The position numbers and the translations under genes were made by a program. Positions 17,519-28,378 of a stretch of 64,000 nt of DNA are shown one piece after another. Under the pieces are notes generated by a model. The model worked only from the letters and a program-made list of their open reading frames with translations, ran no database searches and was not told where the DNA came from. Source of the stretch: Akebia trifoliata (lineage: Eukaryota > Streptophyta > Magnoliopsida > Ranunculales > Lardizabalaceae); NCBI GenBank assembly GCA_017979445.1, contig CM030711.1:1-64000 (forward strand). Reading direction: 5' to 3'. Each line of letters opens with the position of its first letter. Position 1 is the first letter of the stretch.

Positions 17519-19566
17519 CACCATAACCATGCCTTAGGAAGCAGACGTCTTGAGTTGTTAAAATTACCTGCTAGATGTGTGTGTGTGGTGGTGGCAGGGG
17601 GTTTGCATAAATAAATTACTTGGTGCATGTGGGGGGAAGGGATTGCATGTTCCCAAGGTTAGTCGAGTGTTCTAAGAGGCTTGAATACCTTTATTCCAAA
17701 AAACAAAAATAATCTGCTTGTGTCTTTTCTTATGACCAGCTCATCCATGAACCCCCTCATCTCCTTTGAAATGTTGCATAGAAATAAGAGGTGCAACTTG
17801 GTTTGGGTTGGAGGCAAATCGAAACTAAACCGAGCCAACATAATAGGTTCCCCAATAAAATCAAACTAAGATCAATTATGTTCGGTTCTATGGGTTTCAA
17901 ATATCCTATAAATCTGTTGGACAAATTTACCCACTTCCAAATTTCAACACCATAGGATTACACAATATTCTCTATAATTGATCGATTGATTTAGTGTTTA
18001 TGCATGATATACATTTTATAGATATTTTCAACAGTGGATTGTAGCCACAGATTGTATCACAATTTGGAGTAAAGGGTACTAAATTGTTCAATTAATAAGA
18101 TGCAAAAACGTGATTGTTTTAAGGCATAGATAATTAGAGATATATGTGTTCCAATTCGATATAGTTTTTATTTTTTATTTTTTTTATCAAGCTTTTTAGA
18201 TCTTACAAGGAATTTGACTGACAAAATAATAAAAAATTTCTAAATTAATCATGCCCATCTCATATCAACAACATATGAGAGTTTATGTATAATATTTCGG
18301 AAATTGTATAATATGTTTGTAATTTTTCTTATCAGATGGAAGGAATATGATGTTCTAATGTTCACTTTTCTCTTTCTCAAAAATTGGGATACATAGTACC
18401 ACACTATTTTAATTAGCAACTTATACTATTTATTCCGTATTGTTTAATCTTTATCTGCTCTAATAGGTCATACGATAATAATGGAAATTGAAGGCCCACA
18501 CACTCGAATAGTGATGAGGAGGTTAAACACCATTTTGTTCATTCTTTTTGAGAAAAGTAAGTTGGGAAAAATTTAAAAAAAAAAAAATTATGTAGCCTTT
18601 CATGGGTTATTGGAGTGGTCATGTGGGGACTACTTTATCATGAAAAAGGTAACGAGCTTTTCAGATATGCATGCCTAAACCTAAAGAATGATGATGAATA
18701 ATACACTGGTGTGGTGAGGTGTGTCGTGGCGTGGGATTCGTCTCCCTTTTCTACTCCCCTCATCCAACTTCTTTTCCAGCTTAATTTGCGCTAGCTAGCT
18801 GGCATTACTTTTGGCTATCTTTAGTTAAAAAATGTGACTAGTTGTGGGCCTCTTCATTATAAATAATACATAACATAACCCCCCACTCTCACTGCATCCA
18901 ATCTTTTATTTAAGATATCATTTGAAGGTAGGGCATCACCATCACTGTCCTATGAAAAAAATTTCTAAGTGTAGACAGGCTGGGGTGGGGGTGGGGCATC
19001 AGACAAGAAGCATCTAATGGAATCAGGCCAATACCTCCTATGTTGCCTGTCCCTGCTGCATTAATGTCTTAACCAGCGTAACAGTATTTAGTACCCCATA
19101 CTATATCTACTGTTCCTCTCCACCACCACCACTCCCACCCTTTTAAAATCTCTTTCCACTTTCTGTGTTCTGTCCTTTCTTTCTCTTTGTAAACAGTTTT
19201 CATGGTGAAGTGCATTCTTGGACGGACCAATGCAACCTGATAAGAATCCAAGTCAATATATAGCTGACAATGCTGTCAATTCAATCATTCATTCACCTAT
19301 GACCAACATCATGGCCTCAGGAACAGTTGCACCTCAACATTGAAACAAACACTATCTATAAACTCCATGATGCATGAAGTGGTGGGTGGCATTTTTAACC
19401 ATGAAAAGAAAAGGGGGGAAGGGGGGCTTGGATAAAAATACAAATCAGGTTTACCACTGTGTCAGTCGAAGAACTAATCATACTACAAAGCCAAGATCGC
19501 ATGGATCTAAAAAGCATTCCTCGCTGCACTTCCCATCACTGCAGCAACAGCAGCAGCCGCCATCAT
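17519..19566. other. Intergenic stretch, no gene seen
   Basis: AT-rich sequence with only short unsupported open frames. The right end should contain the 3' flank of the leftward-transcribed IPC synthase remnant. Confidence 0.5.
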
Positions 19567-22500
19567 CTACGTACCATTCATCACTGTTTCTGCATGGACA
19601 GAATTCCCATTTTCTAGAGTCTTCCCATTGACTTGTGTTGTTCTCTGTCTCTGGATTAACAGAAATCAAACCTCACTATAATAATAATGCCTCAATAATG
19701 AGCAAGAATGAAGCAAAACAAATTGCATTTAGGGAGGGATTAAGCAATGTGCCATACCCAATCTGCCGTGTCTCCAGAATTCCCGTTCAGGATTTTGTGG
19801 TGTTCTTCTTTGGTTCTACCATCTTTATTTTTGTTGCTCAAAGGTATCAATGGGTTTCCATTGTTTCGGTCAGGGAGTTCTGCAATAACATAACCCAGTC
19901 AACCACCACAATCTATCAGTCAAAACAATTGAATGAGAAGGGGAAGTTCAACTGGAGGCCAACATAACAACAGAGTGAAATGCTAACCTGGCAATTTCTT
20001 ATCCACAAAGACTACCACCAAATTAACTGTGTACCTGCATATGAAACAAATTGATCAAAACAAGTAACACATTATCCAAGTGACATTCTTCAAGAAGTAG
20101 TTGAACAAAGGGAATGGGGAGGGGGGAGGAATTCCTTTTTACCATGCAACAATGATGTCAACTGTGTAATGGTTGCGAGAAGCTATAATCAAGAGACTTT
20201 GAATAACAGCAATTAACCAAGCAAGCTGCTTGATACACCTGCAATCAAATTTTTTATTCAGGACAATTACCACCACAATAAGCAGAAATAACACAAAGCA
20301 TATACTGGCATCCATCTAGAGCTATTAAATTAGAGAATCAGGTAATTGAACAATACAAAGTGGTATTATTTTTATGGGTGAAATGGCAGGAAAATTGCTC
20401 TATCAAAATTTGCACCAATACTGCTCTTGGACTTTATTGCAAATGGCATGCGTTATTAAGTGCAATAGAGGAGCCATCCAACACAGGATATCCAGAAAAC
20501 ACAGCTGCTGCACATCAAGAAATAGCCAGCCATGTTTTCAAGCCTGCCCAGATACAGACAGAGAATTGAATGCAGACTTTCTGTCTTGCAAGTGAAAATA
20601 CAAACATAAACATGTGAAAAAGAAATATTTTTAGAATATTTATAATCCCAAATAGTAGTAATTTCATCTAATACAATTAACTCAATACTCTACCTTCTCA
20701 TCCCATATTTTTTATATGTGAGCACAAAGACAAGGGTAAAAATCATGTGAGATGAAAAGATCAAATCACGACAACCATAGATTACACCCCGCGGAACTGC
20801 ACAATAAAACAGAGTGAAGAGCGTAAAAGATATACCATTTAAGAATACTAAGGTAAATCCAAACAAATACAAGGTCACTTACAATTAATTATGAGCACTT
20901 CAATGATACTTTTCGGATGGGGCAGTCTGGCAAGTGCTGAACCTTGCAAGGAATATGACAATCAAAGCTTAAATTTAATTGAAAAAATACGAACTTTGCC
21001 AGACAAGTCAGCATTTGGAGAACTGAAATTAAATTAATGTCCAGCTTAACTTAATGGCCATAACACCCTACATATCATGGAGCATTCAGACCTCGCGGCA
21101 GTGATAGTTTGGGCCAGGAAGCTGAGTAGAATAAAATGTGATGATCCGGAGGATTTGAGAAGCCTGCAGAAACCAAACATACATAAAGGGACTGTGAATG
21201 GAGGACACAAATAAGGAATAATGAATTCAGGACCAAAAGAAACCTTCTTCCCCTGCAGGACTGGAAGTCTCTCGAGTGAACATTTGGAGGATCCTACTTA
21301 GGTTTGTCTCTGATAAAGCAACTAAATTTTGTGATATTATCCATCCAATCTAGACAATTTTTCTGCAAAATCCACTATTATTTTCTGACCAACCAAACGA
21401 ATTTGATAGGTTGGATGATTACTCATCTAAACAGGTTGAACTTGGGCCCTCTCCAAAGCAAGGTCCATTAAATAGAGGGTCCCAAGCTGTATGTACATAC
21501 GGAATTGGAAAAGAGGTCATAATGAGATTCATTCCAGATGAGAAAGTATACTTCAACACCAAAAATGTCCATGTGTCGCACAATTTCTTACCCTATCAAG
21601 AGGGTGGAGTATTGCTCCTTCAACTTCAAAGGTTTTAGACCTACTAATAGGAAGAAAACTAATTCTGAGGACTCTCCAGAGGTCCTTATGGGAAAAAAAA
21701 TCAAACATATAGGTACATGCTTTGCTGGTTTTCATTCTCCCAGTAAGGGTGCCCACTTGCAAGTCCGAATGAGCTTAAAAACTGAGCAGTGGAAATATCT
21801 ACAAAAGTATTTCAGATTACATGCACCTCCAAACAACAATATTGGTGAATCAAAAAACATTCTATCATCTGTACTTACAACTAAAAATGCCAGCACCCTG
21901 CACCACAGAAGAACTGTGTAGAATTTTTTGCTCTGAAAAAAGAAAGGATGAAAAGTCCATGGCAACAAAACATACATAAGAAGATAGAACAGTGAGAAAT
22001 TATAAAAGTAGATCTAAGCATCCCTGCCGACTATACCTCCAAATTCATTCAAATAAGGAAGACAAAAACAGAAAAACATGAAGATATACAGGACATCTTG
22101 AAATTTAATTTAGTCATCTCTGATGATGTAGATGAATCTATTAGCTTCCACACCTTGCCCATAGCTACACTACAACCTCCCAGACTTGCATACAAGATCA
22201 ATGCCAATTAATTTTAGTTTAAACATATTTACCAGACAATATAAGTCTCTGATTAAGGTAATCATCACCAGCTAGTCACTGAACCAAATACGGTGGATCA
22301 GACTTCATCTGGGATAAGACAGCTTTTTTTTATCATGACTAAACTTTCAATTACTTGAATAGATGATTCTGTTTCTTGTACATTCTACTTTATTTTATCA
22401 ATAACAATTTGACAAGGTAAAATTATATATTATTAGTTTGATAACTTTTTCCAGGACATACTACTTAAAATAAATAAATAAAAAGCCCAAAGGGATATGG

Positions 22501-22616
22501 AACCAAGATAGCTTGATTCTTCAATGAAAATGTCCAATATATTACTATCACTAGAATCAGTTGCATTCTCAGGAAATTGAGCGTTTCCCCTTGAAACAAT
22601 TTTTTTTACTTTCCAA

Positions 22617-23290
22617 GATGCTTAGCCATTTCTACTTTTTTTCTTGTAAGTGTAAAAAAAAATTATTAAAAAGAAAGAAAAGCAAAAAGGGGGCTGTGAT
22701 AGCCCCCATACAAGGCAGAGAAAAGAGAGAATAGACAAAAACCAAAACAAGAGCAACAAGAAGCTAAAAAGAGAAAGAAAACTAAGAGCCAAACTAGCAT
22801 CTCATCTGAAAACAAAGTCCTGGAAAGTCACTCCTACGAAATCCCTGCTAAGCTTGGACCAGAGTATAGAAGGCCCTACATCTCCAAAAACACAGCTTGG
22901 GATGTAATTACCTTGCTCTGGAAAACTCTGTTGTTTCTCTCTTTCCATAGACCCCAAGCAATGGCAAAGGGAAGGATAGCCGAAATGAGTCTTTTTCTAT
23001 GAGAAAAGATATTGAAGGTCCACCCAACCAAAATAGAAAAGAATGACTGAGGTAAAACTCAATCCACTTAGAACCGAGAAAGAAACGACATCCAAATACC
23101 CCAGGAAAAAGGACAATGAATTAAAATGTGATACACAGATTCCCCATTTCTCAAACACAGAGAGCAAAAATTTGGAGTAATCCAACCATGGGAAATTAAG
23201 CAATCCAAAGCAAGGATTCTTCCCGAGGAAGCAAGCCACACAAATAAGGATACCTTGGATGGAATAAGGTTGGATCAAATGATGGAGGTT
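22617..23290 (-). mobile_element. LINE 3'-end fragment inside the IPCS intron
   Basis: In one minus-strand frame the segment reads like the C-terminal zf-RVT region of plant LINE reverse transcriptases (VSLFVWLASSGRIL, then LIHCPFSWGIW). It is followed by LPFAIAWGLWKERNNRVFQ and a tail ending in DFVGVTFQDFVFR. A T-rich stretch lies at the left, corresponding to the element's 3' side. It is 5'-truncated and contains stops. The exact ends and target-site duplication were not fixed. Confidence 0.7.
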
Positions 23291-23432
23291 GAGAAAGAAA
23301 CTTCAAAAGACGGCAGTAAACACTATGTGCAATTGAGTATAATGATCTATCGAGGAAATTCATTATTTGTGGAAATTATACTCTTTTCTTGTATTTTGTC
23401 TATGAAACTCATCATTACCATCTTACACTTTA

Positions 23433-23646
23433 GCTCTGCTTGGAACAAAGCAAATCATTTTGCAAATGCAAATGATTTGTTGGAATCTAATATATAGATG
23501 CTTATTACATTCTAATTTTTTTTTTTTTTTTGCATTGCAAATTATTTGCATGAACCCTTCACAAATTTCAGTAAATAGTTTGCAGCCCAAAAGGTGCTGC
23601 AAATCTTTTACATTTGCAAATAATTTGCATGGTACCAAGCAGGGCC
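23433..23646. mobile_element. Tourist-like MITE (PIF/Harbinger type)
   Basis: A 214-bp element with terminal inverted repeats. The left end is GCTCTGCTTGGAACAAAGC. The right end, reverse complemented, is GGCCCTGCTTGGTACCATGC. The similarity continues through ATTTGCAAATG for over 40 bp. It is flanked by TTTA on both sides (23429-23432 and 23647-23650), containing the TTA duplication typical of Harbinger insertions. There is no coding capacity. It sits in the second intron of the IPCS remnant. Confidence 0.8.
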
Positions 23647-24164
23647 TTTATCCCAAATATAGGGAAAAATACGATTCTACTTTTCTACTCCAATCTATCT
23701 TGGGTATAGCTCAATACCTCCATCTATATCATTTTTTGTCTCCCTCTTGCCCATTTAGATCTCTCAACTTGAGGATCTCATTTTCGCTGATGTTATCATT
23801 CTTCTTTGTATGTCCTCAACTGACATTCCTTTGCTTATATCTCTTATTGAGGCTATTCCTAAATTTCCTAGAAATTCAGACTTTGTCTCTCCTAACCTTA
23901 CCACTCATCCATTCTGATATCCTCACCTCTGCTATGCTCATTCTATGACATGTTTCTTAACTACCTAACAGTCAGCTCCATAGACCACAAATGTTCTAAT
24001 TGTTGCCTTGTAAAATTTTCTATTGGTTAATAGGCATCCTAAGATCACACAAATCCCCATAAAACACTCCTCCAAGGTATCCATCAATCATTAATTCTAT
24101 GGTTAAAATAAGACAACATTTTGACACACTCATACGACCCACATGAAGATGAGTCGAGAGATGA

Positions 24165-24215
24165 TTTGGAGAGGATGATCTCCTCACCATGAAGATCATT
24201 TACAACAAAAATCAA
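24165..24215. repeat. Fragment of the fold-back family
   Basis: GATGATCTCCTCACCATGAAG and the following CAAAAATCA resemble the inner part of the hairpin element at 9703-9990. Confidence 0.45.
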
Positions 24216-24559
24216 CATGTGTGAAAGAAGTAACAATAACATAATGGCCACTTTTTGCCCAAAGAAGACAAAAATGAAAAGGAACTGAGAATAAAAAATT
24301 GGGAATGAAACTTACCAAGCTAAAGGAGAAAAAAACAAATGTGAAGAGAGTCTCACTGATGTAAGCTTTGTCTTGCCCAAGCTCCTAAGGAAGCATATCA
24401 TAGTGTAAGAAAATTGTTCGAAGTCAGTAAGTGATGAAGATATATAGCAGGTAAACAAAGTAAACTGATACACACCGGAAGAATAAAGAAGCCAGCATCT
24501 TGAAGGGTTGGTCCCGGTTGATGTAAGTAATGAACTCCAAGGGAGCCATCACCACTAAT

Positions 24560-25584
24560 GTCGTGCCCACACCCCAAAGTTGCGGCCGTCAAATGAATAT
24601 CGTTCACATCACCTACCCCAAAAAGCTTACTCTTATGCAAATTGATATGTAACCCATACAAGGCCTCAAAGCAACACAAAAGAACCCGAAGCACCCTCAC
24701 TTGGTCCCTCGAATGCACCAAGAAAATCAGTGTGTCGTCCGCAAATTGTAAGTGGAGATCAAAGGTCCATCATTCACCTTAAACCCTGACAACTTTCCTA
24801 ACTCGACTGCTCTTTTAAACAATCTACCTAAAGCCTCTACTACTATAAGGAACAGAAATGGAGATAGCGGGTCCCCTTGCCTCAACCCTCTCGAACCTCT
24901 AAAAAATCCCGCTGGGCTCCCGTTAACAAGAATGGAATAAGACACCGTAGTAACACATTTCATAATCCAACTTATTCATTTAACTCCAAAACCCATCCTC
25001 CCCATCATATATTCTAAAAAGTTCCAACTTACATGATCATAAGCCTTTTGTAAGTCTATTTTCCCAATCATCCCCTCTTTCCTATCCTTAATCCTTGAGT
25101 CGAAACATTCATTGGTCATCAAAACTCCATCTAGAATTTGTCTTCCCCTAATGAAGGCCCCTTGTTCGTCGTCAATAAGCTTGGGGAGAACTACTTTCAA
25201 ATGCGATGCTAACACTTTAGATATAATTTTGTACATTGAACTCACCAGGCTTATGAGTCTGAAGTCACTTAACTTGTCCACCCCGGCTCTCTTGGGGATG
25301 AAGGCCATGAATGTACTATTAAGACTATAATCCAGGCACTTCTTGTCTTGTAGCTCTTTGATGATTTTCATGAAGTCTAATGAAACAATTTCCCAACAAT
25401 GTTTGAAGAACTCCATTATGAATCCGTCTGGGCCCGGCGCCTTATCCCCACTCATCGAGAAAAGGACCGTTCTTACCTCATCTTCCCCGATTTGTCTTTC
25501 CAACCACATCCTATCTTCCTGATTCAGCGAAGAAAATTCTAGATTATCAGGCCGAGGTCTTAAGGGTTCTTTTTCCGTGTACAA
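24560..25584 (-). pseudogene. LINE reverse transcriptase domain (broken)
   Basis: The minus-strand frames show the successive plant LINE RT blocks GDKAPGPDGFIMEFFK, FIPKRAGVDKLSDFRLIS, DEQGAFIRGRQILDGV, KIDLQKAYDHVSWNFL and GLRQGDPLSPFLFLIV. The catalytic [10 protein letters not shown] block is present near 24745, but one base out of frame with the preceding block. After [15 protein letters not shown] and AATLGCG the domain stops abruptly at the junction with IPCS sequence. Confidence 0.85.
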
Positions 25585-25895
25585 ATCTTTGTATTAGTGT
25601 GCCACGCCTTCCCTAATCTCCTCTTCTCCTATCACCATGCTATCATTGATGGAGAGTTTATCTAACTGATTGCTTCTTTTATGATAGTTGACTACTTTAT
25701 AGAAGAATTTTGTGTTATTATTTCCTTCTTTCAACCATTTGACCCTCGATTTTTGTTTTCAACTTATCTCTTCCATAAGCGCCGTTCTTTGGAATTCCAA
25801 TTTCAACTCCATTTTTTTCCCCTTTCCTCCAAATTCAAACTCCTTTCTTCCTCTTTTTTGTCCAAGCTTTCTATTTGAATCAATATCTCCTTCTT

Positions 25896-26105
25896 TTTTT
25901 TTTTTTTGAAAAGTATAATATATTGATCAGAAAAGAAATACAAGAAACAAAGAGGCCGAGGAAGCCTCAAATAAGAACAACAAAACAAGGAAAAACAACA
26001 TTAGTAATTACAAAAAGAGTGCCATCTAAACACAAAATCGTCAAAAGTAGTCCCCACGAACTCTATATTCTGCTTTGACCAAAGGTATAGCAAACCCAAG
26101 ATCTC
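25896..26105 (-). mobile_element. 5'-truncated LINE tail nested in the main LINE
   Basis: A 210-bp insertion is flanked by the exact 15-bp repeat CAATATCTCCTTCTT (25881-25895 and 26106-26120). It starts on the plus strand with a T run, i.e. a poly-A tail on the minus strand. Its coding side reads NIEFVGTTFDDFVFRWHS, close to the tail of the LINE fragment at 22.6-23.3 kb. This is a textbook target-primed insertion. It interrupts the endonuclease-RT linker of the host LINE. Confidence 0.9.
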
Positions 26106-26120
26106 CAATATCTCCTTCTT

Positions 26121-26883
26121 ATTCTCATCGACTCTCCCCAGGACCTCTTTATTCCACACCTTCAACTTTTCTTTCAAAAACTTGAGCTTGTTCTTAAACA
26201 CCCACCCCGGATTTCCTCTAGCCGGACACTCATTCCACCAATTTCTGACAAGATCTAAGAAGTTGGGCTGCACTAACCACATGTTTTCAAATCTGAACGA
26301 GAGTAGGTATTTTCTAGGGTAACCTACTTCCAGAAAGATGGGGGTATGATCAGAGACTGAGCTCGGGCTAGCCGAATGAATAACATTATGAAACTTTTCC
26401 TCCCACTCGTTATCAACCAGAAACCTATCTAATCTGGACATCCTTGGGTTACCTTGGTTGTTTGACCACGTGAATCGTCTACCCAGGCGAGGGAAATCCA
26501 TTAAACAATGCCTCCCAAAATTGCGTTCTCTCCCTATTGATAGTTGGTCTGTAAATGCCAGAGAACACCCACTGAAAATCTTCCTCCCTTTTCTTACACA
26601 AGATTGAGATAGAGAAGGCCCCGACTAAATTATCCATAACTTCGATCCAGACTTTGTTCCACATCATAAGAATCCCCCCAGCTGAGCCTATAGCGGGGAG
26701 AGCTATCCAATCAATATGTCTTCCCCAAAGTTCCCTGATTATCTTGTCATCACAATTAGCTAATTTAGATTCTTGCAGCGTAACAATGAAGGGGTTCTTA
26801 CTTCTAATAAAAGCTTTCACTGCTGCCCTTTTTCTCCTATCACCCAACCCTCTAACATTCCAAGATAAAACTCTTATCGTCAT
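26121..26883 (-). pseudogene. LINE apurinic endonuclease domain
   Basis: The minus-strand frame opens with MTIRVLSWNVRGLG and continues to LQESKLA, both typical of plant LINE endonucleases. After a stop near 26480 a second open stretch contains GRRFTWSNNQGNPRMSRLDR and SVSDHTPIFLE. The SDH motif supplies the catalytic histidine region. The domain is split by the internal stop and then by the 210-bp insertion at 25896-26105. Confidence 0.85.
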
Positions 26884-26921
26884 TGGTAACCAAACGAATA
26901 CCCAACACTACCAAAAACAAC

Positions 26922-27858
26922 CTATCTCCTCTCCAACCTGACCACCTCCTTATCCGCACGTGGTCTAAGCAAATTTCTTATCATCTCCAAGGGAGCCATC
27001 ACCACTAATCCATTATTCTCTCCATCCCTATAGCTTCTGATTTCCTGGATATTCTCGAAGCTTAAATGCTCATTCTTCTCCTCAATTCCATATCCTTTAT
27101 TGATGCGATTAAGTTTTGCCTCCAGAATAGTTCTATCTCTCAAGTCCCCAACAGCCACTCTCAAAATCAGGGAAAACTGACTATCCCTTATCTCTGGAAC
27201 TAAACCAAAATCCTCTACCAAATTAAGTGCCTCACTAACTAATCATTCCACCATTTCCAATTCTGTTGTAACTAACCCTTCCTCCAGTATTTCCGTTAGC
27301 GGCTCATCTGTTTCTCTGACTGCCCAATTTCCATCATTATGCACCTCTGTCTGATTTACAACTACCACCTCCCCTGGTTTCTGAGTAGGCTTTAATGATA
27401 CAGGAGCTAACTGACCGACATCTTCCCTGTTCTCTCTTCTTTCTTTTTTTCTCTCCGATGAGCTCAAAGGACAGTAGGGAATTGGTGAAGGCTACAGGAA
27501 ATGGGTACCTGTTTAAAGTGAACACACCTCGAGGGGAAAACAACGAAACATCCAAAGAAGATAGCAAAACAGCTAACTCAGAATAAATATGGGCAAAAAA
27601 TTGGGAATTCTCACCAGGATACAAGGAAAGGATCTGAGAGAGCGTAGATTGGCCAATAATGTCTCTTACCGATAAGACTCCCGGGCTATAAATCTCTCTA
27701 TTGCTGCTGCTTGGAGAATCAGCAACGTTTGATCTACCCGGGTGATTCCAAAGAGCAGCTCGAAATCTGTCCCAAACTCTTGATACCGCAATAAGGCGGT
27801 GCTTGGACTGCTCCTCTCTATTTGTTAGATGGGTCTCTTGTTCCACTACGCCCTCCAT
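26922..27858 (-). pseudogene. LINE ORF1 part downstream of the copia insertion
   Basis: Overlapping minus-strand frames (27858-27337, 27467-27243 and 27221-26922) continue the ORF1 region and end just before the endonuclease start. The stretch at 27009-26985 matches the 25-nt junction segment at 24535-24559. Confidence 0.65.
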
Positions 27859-27991
27859 AACACCACTGTGGGGTAGGATACTTTTACAATCGAGGGTGCT
27901 CGTCCCATACCGTCACGTCCCCATCCTCTGTCGATCACCTTAATCACATCTTGTATGCTTCAATTTCTTCGAGAGGACACACTACTCCTAC

Positions 27992-28252
27992 TGTTGAGAA
28001 AAAGTCTTTGTTTTGTCCTAGTCTTTAGGAGTTGTTAATAATGGGGTACTGCTGAACTAGTTTTCAGCAAGTCTGTTTAGTGGTTTGTTAGTTTACCAAG
28101 TCTTTAGTTTAGTAGTGGTTCCTATTTTTGTGCTGTTATCTGTTGATGCACTTGCCTATAAAAAGGCCATTTGCTTAATGAATAAATACAGAATTTTTGT
28201 GTCTTTCCTTTACTAGCTACTTTCCTACTTTGTTAGTCATTTCTCTGTAACA
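27992..28252 (+). repeat. 5' LTR of copia element
   Basis: This 261-bp LTR contains CCTATAAAAAGG near 28155, a good TATA box, and AATGAATAAATACAG near 28178, which may serve as poly-A signal. It ends in AACA just before the primer-binding site. Confidence 0.95.
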
Positions 28253-28253
28253 G

Positions 28254-28265
28254 TGGTATCAGAGC
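28254..28265 (+). promoter_or_regulatory. Primer-binding site (initiator tRNA-Met)
   Basis: TGGTATCAGAGC directly follows the 5' LTR. It is the usual complement of the 3' end of initiator tRNA-Met used by plant copia elements. Confidence 0.9.
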
Positions 28266-28378
28266 CATAAAAGAGAGAAAGTGAGTTTGTGGGTCCGAAA
28301 AAAATTGGTGAGGTAGAGAGTCCAAAACAGCAGCAGCTTCTTTATTTCACAATTTTTTTTTATAGGAACAGTGAGCAG

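Larger units (their letters stand above)
19567..24538 (-). pseudogene. IPCS: Inositol phosphorylceramide synthase gene, 5'-truncated
   Basis: Ten exons on the minus strand: 24538-24476, 24384-24316, 21959-21879, 21163-21092, 20943-20883, 20796-20694, 20238-20143, 20034-19988, 19879-19758 and 19650-19567. They sum to 798 nt (265 aa plus stop) in one frame, against about 300 aa for the family. IPCS transfers phosphoinositol to ceramide in Golgi membranes. The lipid-phosphatase-like motifs [13 protein letters not shown] and [15 protein letters not shown] are present with both histidines. About 45-50 N-terminal residues are absent, because codon [14 protein letters not shown] abuts LINE sequence. 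Two acceptors are off: CA instead of AG before TGGACTTTTCATCC, and CAA instead of CAG before GGTTCAGCACTTG. Gly is replaced by Arg in [11 protein letters not shown]. The long second intron holds a LINE 3' fragment and a MITE. It is probably a recent pseudogene. Confidence 0.85.

Noticed and set aside
19374..19631. Plus-strand open frame with a poly-glutamine stretch
   Set aside because: It is antisense to the last IPCS exon. The Q run is the complement of codons and downstream sequence of that gene.
24398..24721. Apparent minus-strand fusion ORF joining LINE RT to the IPCS segment
   Set aside because: It is open across the junction by chance. It would give part of an RT plus 21 IPCS residues and then run into an intron. 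Treated as a rearrangement scar, not a gene.
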